Assembly (NCBI GenBank): GCA_947311845.1
Contig: CAMZMU010000062.1
Location: 48,143,879 to 48,207,878, forward strand
Length of the DNA: 64,000 nucleotides
Direction: 5' to 3'
Origin: Poa pratensis
Taxonomy: Eukaryota > Streptophyta > Magnoliopsida > Poales > Poaceae
Shown here: one piece after another, positions 40,037 through 51,789 of the stretch
Numbering within the stretch: the first letter of the stretch is position 1
Layout of the letters: every line of letters starts with the position of its first letter
The notes under the pieces: generated by a model
What the model saw: only the letters and a program-made list of their open reading frames with translations
Database searches by the model: none
Told to the model about the DNA's origin: nothing
Position numbers and translations under genes: made by a program

Positions 40037-42694
40037 CTACACCATGAATCTCTCCGCTGCCGTGAGCTCGAACACCGCCCTCAGGGACTTCTTCACCTCA
40101 TCGTCCGCGAACACGAACTCCAACGCGCCCTGGGCTAACCGAAACAGCTCAGCCTTGCTAAAACCTGACAAATTCCACATCGAATTCAACGTTCAGAATC
40201 TGTAAACAAGTTGTTGTTGGAGTGAGGAACAAGCTCTGTTTCACAGGTTCTATTTCTAAGAGAAATGAGCATACCGAAGGTGGATGCGACAAGGTAATAC
40301 TCATTCGAGAGGCTTGTCGAAAAGAGTCCAGAGTCGTCGGTGCACACTGACAAAGGGTGCTTCGAGTTGTATAGGTCAACTGCACAAATCCAAGAAACGT
40401 TAAGGTGCTTGCTGGAGTTAGTTTTTGTCAAGGATTTTGGGTTCTACATTGTAAGGGACGTACCAAAATGATGAAGCTCTAGAGAAGGGGCACCCCCGGT
40501 CATAACATTGGAGGTTAAACATATCTCCACCTGAAGAATTTCATCTCAGAAGTAACGTAAGCACGGGTGACTTAGAATAGCTAGAGACAATTAAAGGTGA
40601 GCAACAAAAATGTCACCGGAATCATTGATGACTTGAGCTTCTTCCAATCGTCGTCGTTCAGGCAGCAGACATGACCCAGCCTTTGAGGGCAGAAGTCCAG
40701 CACTGCTTGGATCTCCTTTCTGTTCGGTACCTGTTTTTCACTAAGCTCTATTTTCATCGGTCAAACAATATATGTAAGGATTTACAAATGGTGCGTCAAG
40801 CAAATAATGATAATAAGGAACAGTGTTTTCGGAACTTGTTGTAATGTGTTTTCATACCTCACCACAGTGAATTGTGATGGGGATCCCCATCTCTTTAGCG
40901 TGTTCTAGAGCAGGCAAGTATGTCTCCCTTAACAAATGTTGAAAGCAAAACGGCATATTAGCACACAAGTAATGAACGTGTCTTCATTTAGTTCAAGCGA
41001 AATGCAAAATATCTCTTACCATTCACCTACAACTGGATTGCCCGAGAGATCGATGCCGACTACACCTTGGTCCTTCATTTCCATGGCTAAATTAACCTGG
41101 TGAAAGGATGAAAATTATTCTATATTGTCCAAGATTTATGTAGAGTACAAGCTAAAGTGGAATGTTTCGTCATACAGTATCCAATGCTGCTGAAGTTGTC
41201 TCTCGACGGTCAATACTTAAAAGGAGCCTCACATGTATCTTCTTTTTCTTTGTGTCACTAGCCAAATCACCCATAGGTGTACAACTTAATGTTCCTTCTG
41301 TTCTTAAGTTAGAATCAAATAAAACAACATCAACGTCTTCAACAGATTTAAGACCTTTAATAACAGCATTCATGTAAGACCGCTTGGTCATCCCTTTGCC
41401 TTCATTATTCTAGGTAGAGCAAAGAAACAAAAAAAAACTAGTTAGCTCAGTCCATCATACACTCATAAACTTCAAATACCATGACTACATTATCAGCAGC
41501 ACCTTAGGTGTTGTCCTTATTTCCAAATACACAACATTCTCAGCAGCAAAGTGTCCTACGACCTGTTTTAGTTTTGTCTGCACAATTAACTGTTGTGTAC
41601 AATAGGATGAAATAGTGTGAAATTAACGATTAACACACCTCCTTGGTGATCCTTGTTACTGTATCATGGTCAGTCGTAAGTATATGAAACAAATCAAAGA
41701 GCTTAAAACACTCTGGGAGAGATCTATCATCTGTTTAAGAAAATAAAAAACCAGAGTCAGTAAGCAGACATGGAATTCAAGCGTCACCAATATTTTAACA
41801 GAGAAATGTAAGTATGAAGTATCCATTAGATAAATTTGTTCAAACGTAGGATAAACTGTAAAAAATTCAGAGATATGCATCTTCCGTTCATAATATTTTT
41901 TATATGACTTATGAGTAGGTAACTGCATTAAAAACAACAAAATCATCTACTTACTCTTCGTGATCACATCTTTAAAATCTTCAAAGACAATGAGTCCTTT
42001 GTCGCCTAGCTGTTTCGCGAGCTCTCTATTCAAGGAATGACAACACGAGAGTGTGAAAAATTGTACAAGCACACATATGAAAGAGTTTTATATAGAGTTG
42101 CCAGCAATAGACATGTCGGTTTCCTATCTCGATAGACATAATTAACATGTCAAGGTAGCAATATTACAAAAACATAAAGTAGAATACATAATGAATACTG
42201 CCGAATGAATGGTACATAATGAAATCACAGATGTTCTACACTATATTACTGTACATGTTAGGACAAAGCGGTCGTTGCGTCTTAAAATCATCACCATGGT
42301 GGTAAAATTGGTACTACATGATAAATCGTAGGTAATTTAAGTAGCTAGAGAGTAGGGAGCATCTATGACATTTTCAAGGATAAATCGTCCAGCAAAACAG
42401 TCCGGGATAGCGGGAGCAGACGTTATTGCCCCGAGGATGCAGAAGAACGGAACCTAAATCGCTACTACGAACTCAAATCGCTCTGCTCTACACTCGGGCC
42501 AACAGGCCATGACTGCCGAACGGAAGATACGAAGAACCGGGGATGGGAGGGGTGAGGGAGGCAGGGAGCGGTACTGACAGCAGGGTGGCGTTGCGGACGG
42601 AGCCGTTGAGGTGGGCGTGGAGCTCCACCTTGGGGAGCGCGACGCACCAGTCCCTCATCTCCTTCTCCGCCTCCGGCTTCCTCTCTGTCTCCAT
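40037..42694 (-). CDS. MAPDA: Adenosine deaminase-like protein, N6-methyl-AMP deaminase type (11 exons)
   Basis: Minus-strand exons: 42694-42579, 42025-41955, 41730-41639, 41562-41503, 41409-41176, 41096-41020, 40927-40858, 40730-40617, 40530-40464, 40379-40275 and 40164-40037. All GT/AG borders and phases agree, giving 377 aa. The family (plant MAPDA, animal ADAL) hydrolyses N6-methyl-AMP to IMP, clearing modified nucleotides released from m6A RNA; it acts in the cytosol. Metal and catalytic motifs are intact: LPKVELHAHLNGS (HxH) at the start, GIDLSGNP, TIHCGE with the catalytic His/Glu, RLGHVCCLN, SNVMTG, and CTDDSGLF with the metal-binding Asp. There are no frameshifts. The start ATG is the first in frame, 18 codons before the conserved block. 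Confidence 0.93.
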
Positions 42695-42817
42695 GGCGGC
42701 TTCCCTCTTGCTCCGGCGACTCTGGGCGCTAGTCTCCTATGATTGGTTCTTTCTGTTAGCCAGATGTTGAGTTGGAGCGTTATTCTCGGGAAAAAGACGT
42801 GTTGGAACGATAAGCTG

Positions 42818-43205
42818 GAGTTAAGTTTTTTTTCTCCCGGGGTTCTAGTGCTCCTGCCATTTAAAAAAAATCGAAAAATCATATTTATAAGTTTTTAAAA
42901 TCTGAAAATAAATTCTAAATGTAGCCAACGGTGTATCCTACAAAAGTGCAAAAAATGAATTTGAAAAACTTTATATTCTGAGCTACATAAAAATGACAAA
43001 AGTGTAGATCTTTGTATGCATAGTTTTAAATCTCTAAATTTTAACATATTTGTCAGTTTTATGTAGTCTAAAATACAAAGTATTTGAAATACACCATTAC
43101 CTACATCCGATTTTTTTGCATGATTTTTTAAAACTCAAAAATATGACTTTCGATTTTTTAAGTGGCAGGAGCACTGGTGTCCAAGAGCAAAAGACACTTT
43201 CCGCC
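42818..43205. mobile_element. Mutator-like MITE, 388 bp, sister of the ALG7 intron 1 element
   Basis: ATAAGCTG flanks both sides (42810-42817, 43206-43213). The ends share CTCCCGGGG-like sequence and AGTGCTCCTGCCA with its complement TGGCAGGAGCACT, then AT-rich complementary arms. Internal blocks such as AAAAATGACAAAAGTGTAGATCT match the element at 30120-30531. Confidence 0.75.
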
Positions 43206-44243
43206 ATAAGCTGTGTATATATACTATCCTTGCAGAATCAATAAAAAATCCTTCCAGAAATTCAAATTGTCTCCCAAGATCATATACTCTCCACAAATTC
43301 ACTATAGTAAAACCTTTCACAAATTTCTTTAGAAAATTGGTGACCAACACATATAAATATTCTACAGAGTGTTAAGTTTCATGGTGAAATGACATCTGAG
43401 GTGTTACATGCAGAAAAGAAAATAAATCAGTGGGCAAAATGGGATTCCAAAAATATTTTTTAGAGCACTGATTTTTTCGCACAGAACGCCACACATGTCA
43501 CTGCATCGCGAAACTTGACACGTATTTAGAAAAAATGTATATATATCCGTCACCATTTTTTCAATTTTAAAATGTTTTACTACATTTTTATTTGGCCATG
43601 AACACGTGAGCTCGGGAGACAAAACGACCTTCCCTGTCCTTAGGAATATTTTGCCCTTTCTATTACGAAGAACCACTATACCGATTTGAAAGAGCATGAC
43701 GCCCCCATGTGCGGTTTTGCCGATTTTTCTTATTATTCAACACTGTTGCGGAAGAGCTGAATATGTTCATTTGAAGCCAAGTTGGCGACTATTGATCCAC
43801 CCTCGAATCAAGTCATTCACATATGACACCCCTTCCCCATCTTTGTGAGGGGTGTTGCTGGGTGGAACCACACAACCATCACTCAAGGTTACATGATGAT
43901 GAAAGTTGAAGGCCTCCTCAATTTTTGTTGAGTCTTTGAAATATGATTTTTTTTTAGCTTTGTATCTTCATATCCCTATAGGCCCATGTCGTTGTGTCCT
44001 TCATCTTGCACTTATCCTTCTTATTTTGATAGTTTTTAAGCTTCCTCTTAATTTTTTTAAGGAAATTGTAATCACGTCAAAACCTCTTATTATTTTTGCT
44101 CTTCATAACGAATAAAATAAAATTGTTATCCTTCGTAGAAATATTGTCAAGAATGTCAAGTAGCCAATAATACTAGTAATTCTCTATCATTTACAGAACA
44201 CTGGGTCTAGACGTAAAACAGATAACTAAATGGTGAAATTTAC
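43206..44243. other. Intergenic, no gene recognised
   Basis: AT-rich. A GAGCTCGGGAGACAAAACGACC block near 43609-43630 resembles one end of the Mutator-like MITEs above, without a clear partner. Confidence 0.35.
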
Positions 44244-44605
44244 TTTGGTACCCGAGTGCATATGCACCCGGTATTAGAAAACATATTTTGAAATGTCGAA
44301 AAAATCTGAAATAAAATTCCGCGGCACATCTTAACATTTTATGTCTTCACAAAGTCGTTTAACGAAACCAATATTTTTTGTGTCCTATGTAAAAAGATAA
44401 AAAAAAAGTCTCGTGAAAAGACTTATTTTAGTACCAAATTTTATCTTTTTCACACAAGCCACAAAAATGTCGGTTTTTGTGAAACAAATTTGTGAACACA
44501 TGGGATGTCAAGACCTATGTGCGAACATGTTTTTTAATTTTTTTGACATTCAAAATATATTTACAATATATTTTAAATAAAGGGTGCATATGCACTGGGG
44601 AGTAA
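44244..44605. mobile_element. TIR element with palindromic GTGCATATGCAC at both ends
   Basis: The perfect palindrome GTGCATATGCAC stands near both ends (44256-44267 and 44584-44595). Inward, the two sides are complementary and AT-rich (AAAACATATTTTGAAATGTC against GACATTCAAAATATATTT). No clear target duplication was found, so the exact ends are uncertain. Confidence 0.55.
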
Positions 44606-45368
44606 CAACACCACTCCCTCTGTTTGGTTGCTTTACAAAACTGACATTTTTATGGGTCGATAGATCTTTAGTACCGTGAAAGTTATCATTGTAGATTACG
44701 CCATCTCAAGCGGAGTACAAAAAAGTTGCAGCTCTCGTTCCAGATGAGCTGAATCCAAATGTAGTTTGAAAAAGTGGTCTTTCGAGCTACCAAGCGATCC
44801 GTCAACACCACCATGAATCAATCTTCTCATTTTGTTCTCTCGGCTACTCGATCCTGAGCTCAACCACCGAATCAACTCTTTTTGTGACCATGACACGTGC
44901 CAACTTTCATCTCCTATCACTGTCAGCTTCATTGTACTCTTGACATTAACTGTCCAGATCGAAGGTGTTGACGGCGACGATGCAAGGTGGAGGCTCTTCG
45001 AAGCTGAGGACCATCGACTTCCCGCCCGCCAGGGGACTCCGTCCGATCCAAGGTTGCAGAGGAGGAGCGGCGGCGGCACGCCGGCGGCACGTCTTCTTCG
45101 GCGCCGTTGTCATCGTTGTCCTGCAAGACTGGGTTGTAATTTTCTTTTCTTTGTGGACTGTTCTGTAAGGCTTCTGGATGTATCACTTGATCTTTCCCGC
45201 AAAAAAAAAAAACCTCATGATCCGCACATTTATCTTCCTATCTGTTTTTTTTTTCGGATCCGTACTTCTTTTTTTGACAGAACAAAAAATTTGGGGGAGA
45301 GGACTTGTCCTAACTCCTAAGGCACAAGTAGTCAATTACCTACTCCCCAGAAAGGAAAAGCCGAGTGC
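44606..45368. other. Intergenic; a likely retroposed 3' end with A tail near 45200
   Basis: From about 44930 to 45212 a GC-rich stretch is followed by a T/G-rich stretch, then a run of A (about 45201-45212). This resembles the 3' end of a LINE or a retroposed transcript. No coding domain and no target duplication were found. A CTCCCTCTGTTTGG fragment near 44622 is half of a Stowaway-like end. Confidence 0.3.
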
Positions 45369-45765
45369 AGTGTTTTGGTGGACGGGCTCCATGGAGCCCG
45401 TTTTCTTTCGAATATTCAAAACAATATTTCTAAGTGTCAAATAATTCTGAAAAACTTCATAGATGTAGATAATGATTATTTATACCGGTATGCAAAAAAC
45501 CAATACAAAATATTTTGTACTTTGAACTGTGTGAAAATGACAAATATCTGGATCCACCATCATTCGAAAATGTTCAGATTTGTCAGGATTTGTCATTTTT
45601 GCGTAGGCCGGAATACACACTATTTCGGGTTGAAATCTTGAATAACTGTGAAATACGTCATCTTCAACATATAGGATTTGTTTCTGAATTTTTGGAAACT
45701 TTAAACTGTCGATTTCAAAAAATTCAAAAAAAATACTTTATGGTGGACGAGCTCCAATAGGAGTT
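45369..45765. mobile_element. Probable third Mutator-like MITE, degenerate
   Basis: Internal blocks (GTGAAAATGACAAATATCTGGATC, TGTCATTTTTGCGTAGGCC) echo the elements at 30120 and 42818. GGTGGACG(G/A)GCTCCA is found near both ends, and an extra palindrome CGGGCTCCATGGAGCCCG stands at the left. The borders are approximate. Confidence 0.45.
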
Positions 45766-45849
45766 ATCGCAAGTACTTGTACTAGTTCGAGTATGGCTGC
45801 AACTTCTATGTAGAAACGTTGTACAGAAATGGAGATCCAGTCAAACATC

Positions 45850-46210
45850 ATGATGTTGTTACTTTGTGTAGAAATTTAATCTATGATAATCACAAATTCC
45901 GATGCTTCCAAGTCCTACGGTAATGTGGGTCGCTCTAACTGTGCAGAACTAGTAGAAATTGCATGCATGGTGTATGTTTATATGACCCTAGCGACAACTG
46001 AGCTCTTATTTGTCGAGCATTCGGGTAAGCAGGATGGCTACTTAGAATTATGAGCATGTTCCATCTATTTTCTCAAGCTTATATAGGAACAGTCTTTTAC
46101 ATTAACGTTTGATACCATGTGGTACAACAACCGGATGCTTTTATTCTGCCGTAAGGAACACATGTGCATTCATGTACTCTTGTGATCACCTTGGTGAAAA
46201 AGCTACTTGG
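45850..46210 (-). repeat. Dispersed repeat, copy A (inverted relative to B)
   Basis: Read on the minus strand this matches 47290-47650: ACCATGTGGTACAACAACC, AACATTAACG-type, GGTAAGCA(G/A)GATG and the TCCGATGCTTCCAAGTCCTACG block all recur. Similarity by eye is about 70%. Confidence 0.6.
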
Positions 46211-46269
46211 TAGACGTTTCAGTCGTATAAATTCAAATTCAAATTCTAGTTACTTTTGATGACTGCATT

Positions 46270-46690
46270 TAAGAAAGGTTTAACATTTTTTTCTTGCGAG
46301 AAAACTTCCCATCTATTCATCAACTGTCACGGTAGTACAAAGAACATAAGAAGTAACCAAAATTACATCCAGATTCGTATACCACCTAGCGACGACTACA
46401 AGCACTAGAGATTACATTCACCGTACCAAGTCACATTATCACAAACGAATAAAGCTATCCATCTGGCCTTGACATACATGAAACAGTAAGCAAATCCCAC
46501 AGTTCGTGCTCTCAATGATCTTCAGCGTCCGAGACCTAGGAAGTCGTCCCAAAACAATGTCATATGTAGTAGTACAACTCTACGAGATATGCTATCAGCT
46601 CTCTGTTTCATGCAAGATAAGTCCCCAGCCAAGATCCGCTCTTCTTTCCACTTTGCGGCGATTTGGCTCGTTGGATGCGATATTTTAGGA
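46270..46690 (-). other. Possible LINE 3'-end fragment between the inverted copies
   Basis: The sequence starts with a T-rich stretch (TTTTTTCTTGCGAG) and then has a unique run including CCACCTAGCGACGACTACAAGCACTAGAG. That looks like the reversed 3' end of a retroposon common in Triticeae DNA. No reverse transcriptase motif is present. The identification is tentative. Confidence 0.3.
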
Positions 46691-47289
46691 GTCGCCTTAG
46701 TTCAGAATCAGATAGAAAAACATATTTTGTGAATGTGAATTGATGCCACGAAAATGAGGGAGCTATTTCATTGAGGGATATTCACACCAATAAATGAATG
46801 CAGGGGCAGATCATGATTTGGCCATGAGGGGCCCGAGAAAAATAACGATCAGACAATTTTAATAGAAATCACAATATATTAAGTCTAAAAATAATTTTGG
46901 TATCAAGCATGTTGATATATGTTTGAAAATAGAAAAATCCTGAATCATTATTAACTCAATTTAACTTACAATACAACACTCATCGAGTATGTTCATAATC
47001 TCATCTCAGGTGATAGTAGAACTAGGATTATAAGTGTTCTTGGCTTCTTCTTCATCTCAAGATTTGAAATCTTCCCTATTCCATAGTCTAAATTTCATGG
47101 CAAAGAAAATTAATTCAACTTTGTGGTCGCACACTATAATGTAACTCTAAACACAGCCTCCATAGGGTTCTCTTGAATCTTCATTCTCAAATTCTTAGAC
47201 TAAGTTAGGCTTCCTAATACAAACTACAAAGAAAGAGATGCATAATTTCTCGAAAAAAGGTAGTTGTTGTATAATGATGATGGGGGCGA
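46691..47289. other. Loop region between the inverted copies, nothing recognised
   Basis: AT-rich DNA without coding frames, terminal repeats or RNA genes that I can see. Confidence 0.35.
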
Positions 47290-47650
47290 ACCATTGTGGG
47301 CTCCCCTTGCCAACGCCCCTGAATGAATGCACATGTGCTCTGTATGGTAATATTGAACCGCATGAAAGCATATGGTTGTTGTACCACATGGTATCGGACA
47401 TTAACGTTATAGTGTTCCTATTTAAACGTGGGAGATGGAGCATGATATAATTCTCTTAAAATACATCTTGCTTACCCGAGGATCAGCAAAAAGCAGAACT
47501 TGGTTGTTGTCACGTTCATATCAACATACATCACATACGTGGTTCGCAATGGTTTTATGCATAGTTAGAACTACTTCAGTAATACCATTGAGACCACATA
47601 TATCGTAGGATTTGGAAGCATCGGGATTTGTGATTAAGCTGATATGTATT
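47290..47650 (+). repeat. Dispersed repeat, copy B
   Basis: Pairs with copy A in inverted orientation about 1.1 kb away and with copy C (52715-53080) in the same orientation. Shared anchors are GTACCACATGGTATC / GCACCACATGACACC, CATCTTGCTTAC and TAGGATTTGGAAG(C/T)ATCGGGATTT. Confidence 0.65.
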
Positions 47651-48329
47651 TCTCTTCGAAGGATCAACTCTTCTTTCATGTGTCGTCATGGAACTTGGAA
47701 AGTCTATCAGACTGGTACAAGATAGCAACTCATCAGGATAGCCTTAAAGATAGATCAAAGTTCCAAACTCTGTTAATACAATTTCATGATTTCACCGGCT
47801 GATGGGGACTTCATTATTCTGTTGGACAGTTCAATAGTAGATTACAGTGCGGAGTGTTGGTGAACGGAAGAACATTGGTGGCACAACTTTTCATTGTACA
47901 TTAGCGAAACTTACATTACATCATATTTGTATGGGATTATAGGAGGGGAAATTCGGTACAACTTGTCATATTATCTTAAAAAAATTATTTTAGCAGAAAA
48001 TCCAACCAAAGCATAGGAAACTAACGAAACGACTAAAAAGGATGAACTACATCCCGTGTGGATTACTAGGAACATGAGATCATTTTGATTGTGGAACCAG
48101 TCTCGGCTCTTACTAGGGTGTAAAAGCCCAGTCTTTGAATTTCTGTTCTCTTTTCATTATTGTGTAAAGCACTATTTAACCCTCTCCATCGAAAGATAAA
48201 GCGGGTTGTGATCGTTGTTGTTGTCTGTGATGCCCAGCTCCTTCACCGGTCCGCGGTCGCCGCAATTTGCAGTGTTCCAACATTCGAGGACGTGTTTGTC
48301 AAAGAGATATAGAAAGTATTCAAGTATAT
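47651..48329. other. Intergenic, nothing recognised
   Basis: The first 300 bases may continue the dispersed repeat, since weak similarity to 53080-53400 can be followed. No gene is seen. Confidence 0.3.
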
Positions 48330-48418
48330 TTTTTGTATGAATCACTTTGTTCTAAAATATTTGACTTAGCTTTGTCTAAATATGAATGTATGTAGATATA
48401 TTTTGGAACGGAGGGAGT
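48330..48418. mobile_element. Stowaway fragment, right end only
   Basis: It ends TTTTGGAACGGAGGGAG followed by TA, with part of the internal hairpin (GTCTAAATATGAATGTATGTAGATATA). The left terminal repeat is missing. Confidence 0.6.
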
Positions 48419-48589
48419 ACTACATATGAGGAAAGAGGAAGAAGAAGTTTCCATTCGCCCTGCAGTCGCATATGAAATGGACGAAGGGAGAAATTTAGCA
48501 ACACTTTTCCCGCAGGATCTCTTGCATGAAGAAGATAATCTACAAGTTCGACTTGTCAATTTTATTTCTCATGAAAATAGCAAATTAAC

Positions 48590-48657
48590 ATAGGGGTGAG
48601 TGTATGCGCGTGTATGTGAGCGTCTGCGTTGTACTGTGTTTCACAAATAAAAATAAA
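48590..48657 (+). mobile_element. Au SINE tail fragment
   Basis: TAGGGGTGAGTGTATGCGCG, the following TGTATGTGAGCGTCTGCG and TTGTACTGTGTTT match the 3' end of the full SINE at 28716-29013. An A-rich tail follows. The 5' three quarters are missing. Confidence 0.8.
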
Positions 48658-48839
48658 AATAGATCACACTTGGTAGTTCGAGTCACCAGCAATAGTTAGT
48701 AGCGTCAGTCTGCTAATAGAAGTACTCGTTCCACACAGTCACCGTTTCACTTGGTTCGAATCAAGAGCGCTTAAACACCTGTCAACGAATGTTTAACTCC
48801 AACAGCTGCACATCCAGTGATGTGTCGCGTAGCTACCGG

Positions 48840-50249
48840 TCACCTCGTCAGGTAAGCGACGAGATCGTCCAGGTCCCGGCGCGACGACCCGCCATCAGCC
48901 ACGGCGGCGCGGACGGCGTCCCCGAGCGTCCTTGCCCTCTCCCGGACCGCCGCCCCTTCCTTGTATCGCATCAACCTCTCTATGGCCCCGCGGATGCCGG
49001 CCGCGGACGTGACTTCTCCCCGCTCCTCCCACGGCCGCACGAGGAAGCCCGCCCCGAGGTACTTGCACACGAGCTCCGCATCCCAGGGCTGGTCGCTGTG
49101 CATCGGCCACGCCAGGATAGCCTTCCCGTGGCTAAGCGCCTCCACCGTCGAGTTCCACCCGCAGTGGCTCATGAACGCCGCCGTCGCGCCGTGCGCCAGG
49201 ATCTCAAGCTGCGGCGCCCACCCCGTCACCACCAAGCCCGTCCCTTGGGACGCCGCGTCGGCGAGCAGGGACGACGCCGCCACGAAACGCGCGCCGGCGC
49301 CGGGCTCGCGCATGTCGGCACGGTCGGCGTCGCGCAGCGCCCAAATGAAGCGCTGGTTGCTGTCGCGGAGCGCGGTGGCCAGCTCCCAGACCTGCTCTGC
49401 CCGAAGAGACGACGTCGTGCCGAACGAAATGTAAATCACCGACGACGGCGGCTGCCCGTCGAGCCACTCCAGGCACTCGTGCCGCTGAGCCGGAGCATGC
49501 CGCGCCGCCGCGACGGGGACGGGGTTTAGGAGTGGGTTCAGTGGCCCGACGGCGAACAGCTTGTGGCCGTCGGAGGAGGAGGCGCTCTGTGCGGCGAGCA
49601 CGTCGAGGAACTCGCCCTCGAGCGCGCGGCAGGTGTTGACGACCATGCCGGCGCCGGGCGCGCGACGGCGCTCCTGGCCCATCCGCTTGGCGAGGGCCAC
49701 GAACTCCTTGGTCGCGCAGGCGTCGGCCGGGTGGAACGCCATCCCGTGCTCCCGCAGGAGGCGGTGGCCGGGGTCCATCCACCCGACGTTGTAGGACGCG
49801 GCGAGGCAGTGCACGCCGAGCGCCTCCGCGTTGGGAAGCCGCGCGGCCTCCCCCGCCGCGAACGCCGCCATGCGGTCGTGCAGGACCACGACTCGGCGGT
49901 GCGACGCCGAGAGCTCCTCCAGGAGCGCCGCGAGGGATGCCCGCGCGCCGCCGCTGCCGTCGCAGAAGGCCTCGAAGAGGGGCTGCATGTGGGTCGGGAA
50001 CGGCGAGGACGGGTCGGGGTCCGGGGACGCGTGGGACGGGACGGCGAGCGCGCGGAAGCGGATGGCGAGGAGCGCCGCCGCGTCCCAGCCGTGCACGCGC
50101 GCGCGGGCCTCCCGGAGGTGCGGCTCCGGCGCGGCGAAGTGCACGGGGATCCCTCGCCCCGCGAGCAGCAGCGACAGGTGCAGCAGCTGGTTCAGGTGGC
50201 CCTGCGCCGGGAACGGCACCGTCACGACGGCGACGGGAGAAGATTCCAT
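48840..50249 (-). CDS. UDP-glycosyltransferase, cis-zeatin O-glucosyltransferase type (UGT93-like)
   Basis: An intronless minus-strand frame of 469 aa from ATG 50249 to TGA 48840-48842. The N-terminal acceptor half has [18 protein letters not shown] with the catalytic His. The C-terminal half has the complete plant secondary-product signature, from WAPQLEIL through SHCGWNST to WPMHSDQ; the final Gln is typical of glucose donors. [15 protein letters not shown] and the short N terminus are characteristic of zeatin O-glucosyltransferases, which store cytokinin as an O-glucoside in the cytosol. The substrate cannot be fixed from sequence; other small alcohols are possible. GC is very high at third positions, as in many grass genes, and open frames on the opposite strand are a side effect of this. 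No damage is visible. Confidence 0.9.
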   Translation of the reverse strand: MESSPVAVVTVPFPAQGHLNQLLHLSLLLAGRGIPVHFAAPEPHLREARARVHGWDAAALLAIRFRALAVPSHASPDPDPSSPFPTHMQPLFEAFCDGSGGARASLAALLEELSASHRRVVVLHDRMAAFAAGEAARLPNAEALGVHCLAASYNVGWMDPGHRLLREHGMAFHPADACATKEFVALAKRMGQERRRAPGAGMVVNTCRALEGEFLDVLAAQSASSSDGHKLFAVGPLNPLLNPVPVAAARHAPAQRHECLEWLDGQPPSSVIYISFGTTSSLRAEQVWELATALRDSNQRFIWALRDADRADMREPGAGARFVAASSLLADAASQGTGLVVTGWAPQLEILAHGATAAFMSHCGWNSTVEALSHGKAILAWPMHSDQPWDAELVCKYLGAGFLVRPWEERGEVTSAAGIRGAIERLMRYKEGAAVRERARTLGDAVRAAVADGGSSRRDLDDLVAYLTR

Positions 50250-50664
50250 CCCGGATGCTTCAGAGCGGAGGGGAAAGGCGGCTCAGTGACTCTATTTTGA
50301 CTCTTGGGAAACGATCTGCTCTTGGTGGTTCATATGCGATGAATTCAATCCAGATTCCCCTATCCCTATCTGAAGTTACCTGCTACTACTTCAGCAGATA
50401 TCAGAGTATCAGACTGATGACGTGATGATTCTGATTGACATTAATTAACAGTATCTTTGTGCAGGTTCAGATCGAAAAAAATATCAAACCTTTTTCAGCT
50501 CAAATGCATTTCTGCCCAAACAAAATCTGACTCTCACATGCGGTTCTCAAGTATTGGGCCCGTGGAGACAATAGCCTACAACTATTGAATTGATAGGTTG
50601 CCCAACTAAACAATAAGTTCGACTTGATAAGAAGAGCTAGGCATTATATTTCACTAACAAGTAA
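50250..50664. other. Upstream region of the UGT gene
   Basis: Presumed promoter of the minus-strand UGT. I see no convincing TATA box or known response element. Confidence 0.35.
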
Positions 50665-51041
50665 GAGCTCTCCAACCAGCCCCCCATATTTGACCCCCAA
50701 ACTATACCGGACATGTCCGCGGACAGTGACCGGACGGATCTAAAAAATGGTCTCCTCCAACCGTGTCCCCCAAAGCTCCTCTAAATTGTAAGGTCACTTG
50801 CATGTGATTGGTGAAAAAGTAGAGAAGAATAAATTAAGGACAAAAGAAAACAAAACAAAAAGTGGTTCAAGCGGACAGCCCGGACATGTCTGGCGCCCTC
50901 AAACCCATCCTACATATGGGCTGAGTTTGGAGAGAGCCAAACTTGAGGACCATGGTTGGGTAGCTATTTTACTCCTCATAGTTTTTGGGTTGTTCGTCCG
51001 GACAAATTAATCCGGTTTGGGGGCCATGGTTAGAGATGCTC
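50665..51041. mobile_element. Harbinger/Tourist-type MITE, 377 bp
   Basis: GAGCTCTCCAACC at the left and GGTTAGAGATGCTC at the right are inverted repeats, flanked by TAA (50662-50664, 51042-51044). GAGCATCTCCAACC-type ends with a three-base TAA duplication are common for grass Harbinger MITEs. Confidence 0.75.
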
Positions 51042-51161
51042 TAACAATCGGCACAACCAGTTGGCAACAAGTCAAATGACGGCAAGTCAAACGAAGAAGG
51101 ACCATGGCTTGGACTCATCTTTCATGAAGAGTTGACAACTTATTTTGTAGACTTGTTTTAC

Positions 51162-51602
51162 TTGGAGTAGACACGTATTTTAGAAAATAATATCCGCTCC
51201 ACCATTTAGCACCCTGAGTTTCGTCTCCTAAAATAGAATGGGAAATTAGTGATTTTGCGATACATTGATGAGCGGGACTGTATACCATCTGATTCCCTCG
51301 TCGGAGAGCTAGTTGAGCCGTGGTTGGGTTTGATTAATTGGAGTAGACACATATTTTAGAAAATAATACCGTTCCACCATTTAGCACTCGGAGTTTTGTC
51401 TCCTACTCACTCCATTCTAAATTAGATGAATTACATTTGTCCAAATGTGGATGTATCTATACTTATAATATGTCTAGATACATCCACATGTAAACAAATG
51501 GGAGTCATCTAATTTGGAACGGTGAGAGTAGAATAGAGTGGGAAAATAGTGATTTTGCCATACATTGATGAACGGGTTTGTATACCATATGATTCCCTTG
51601 TC
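51162..51602 (+). repeat. Tandem duplication of 140 bp; second copy holds a MITE
   Basis: Copy 1 is 51162-51302 and copy 2 is 51338-51602. Both run from TTGGAGTAGACAC to GATTCCCT(C/T)GTC at about 90% similarity by eye. Copy 2 is longer by the 123-bp Stowaway plus its TA duplication. Confidence 0.85.
51406..51528. mobile_element. Stowaway MITE inside the second duplicate copy
   Basis: TA flanks both ends (51404-51405, 51529-51530). CTCACTCCATTCTAAATTAGATGA pairs with TCATCTAATTTGGAACGGTGAG. The centre forms a hairpin around GTGGATGTATCTA. The empty site is preserved in copy 1 (TA at 51229-51230). Confidence 0.9.
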
Positions 51603-51789
51603 TTGGGACATGACATTGCACTTTTTGAAGATTTAGCACTAACTTGACTCTTCCTTTCCCTCCCCACCTGTGATGCATTGCACTCTTCTCTAAATCATGC
51701 CATTCATTGGGGGTGAGGGTGAAAAGTGTGTGCCTAGATCCTTATTTGGCTGTTGTCGAACGGATATAATTTAGTCTACAAAACTCTAA

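Noticed and set aside
41020..41027. Earlier donor (GTGAAT) for exon 6 of the deaminase gene
   Set aside because: The later donor GTAAGA keeps the conserved VGEW residues and gives the right phase for the next exon.
48789..50425. Several long plus-strand frames (up to 246 codons) opposite the UGT gene
   Set aside because: They arise because GC-rich codons of the real minus-strand gene leave few stops on the other strand. Arg/Pro/Ala-rich translations without domains.
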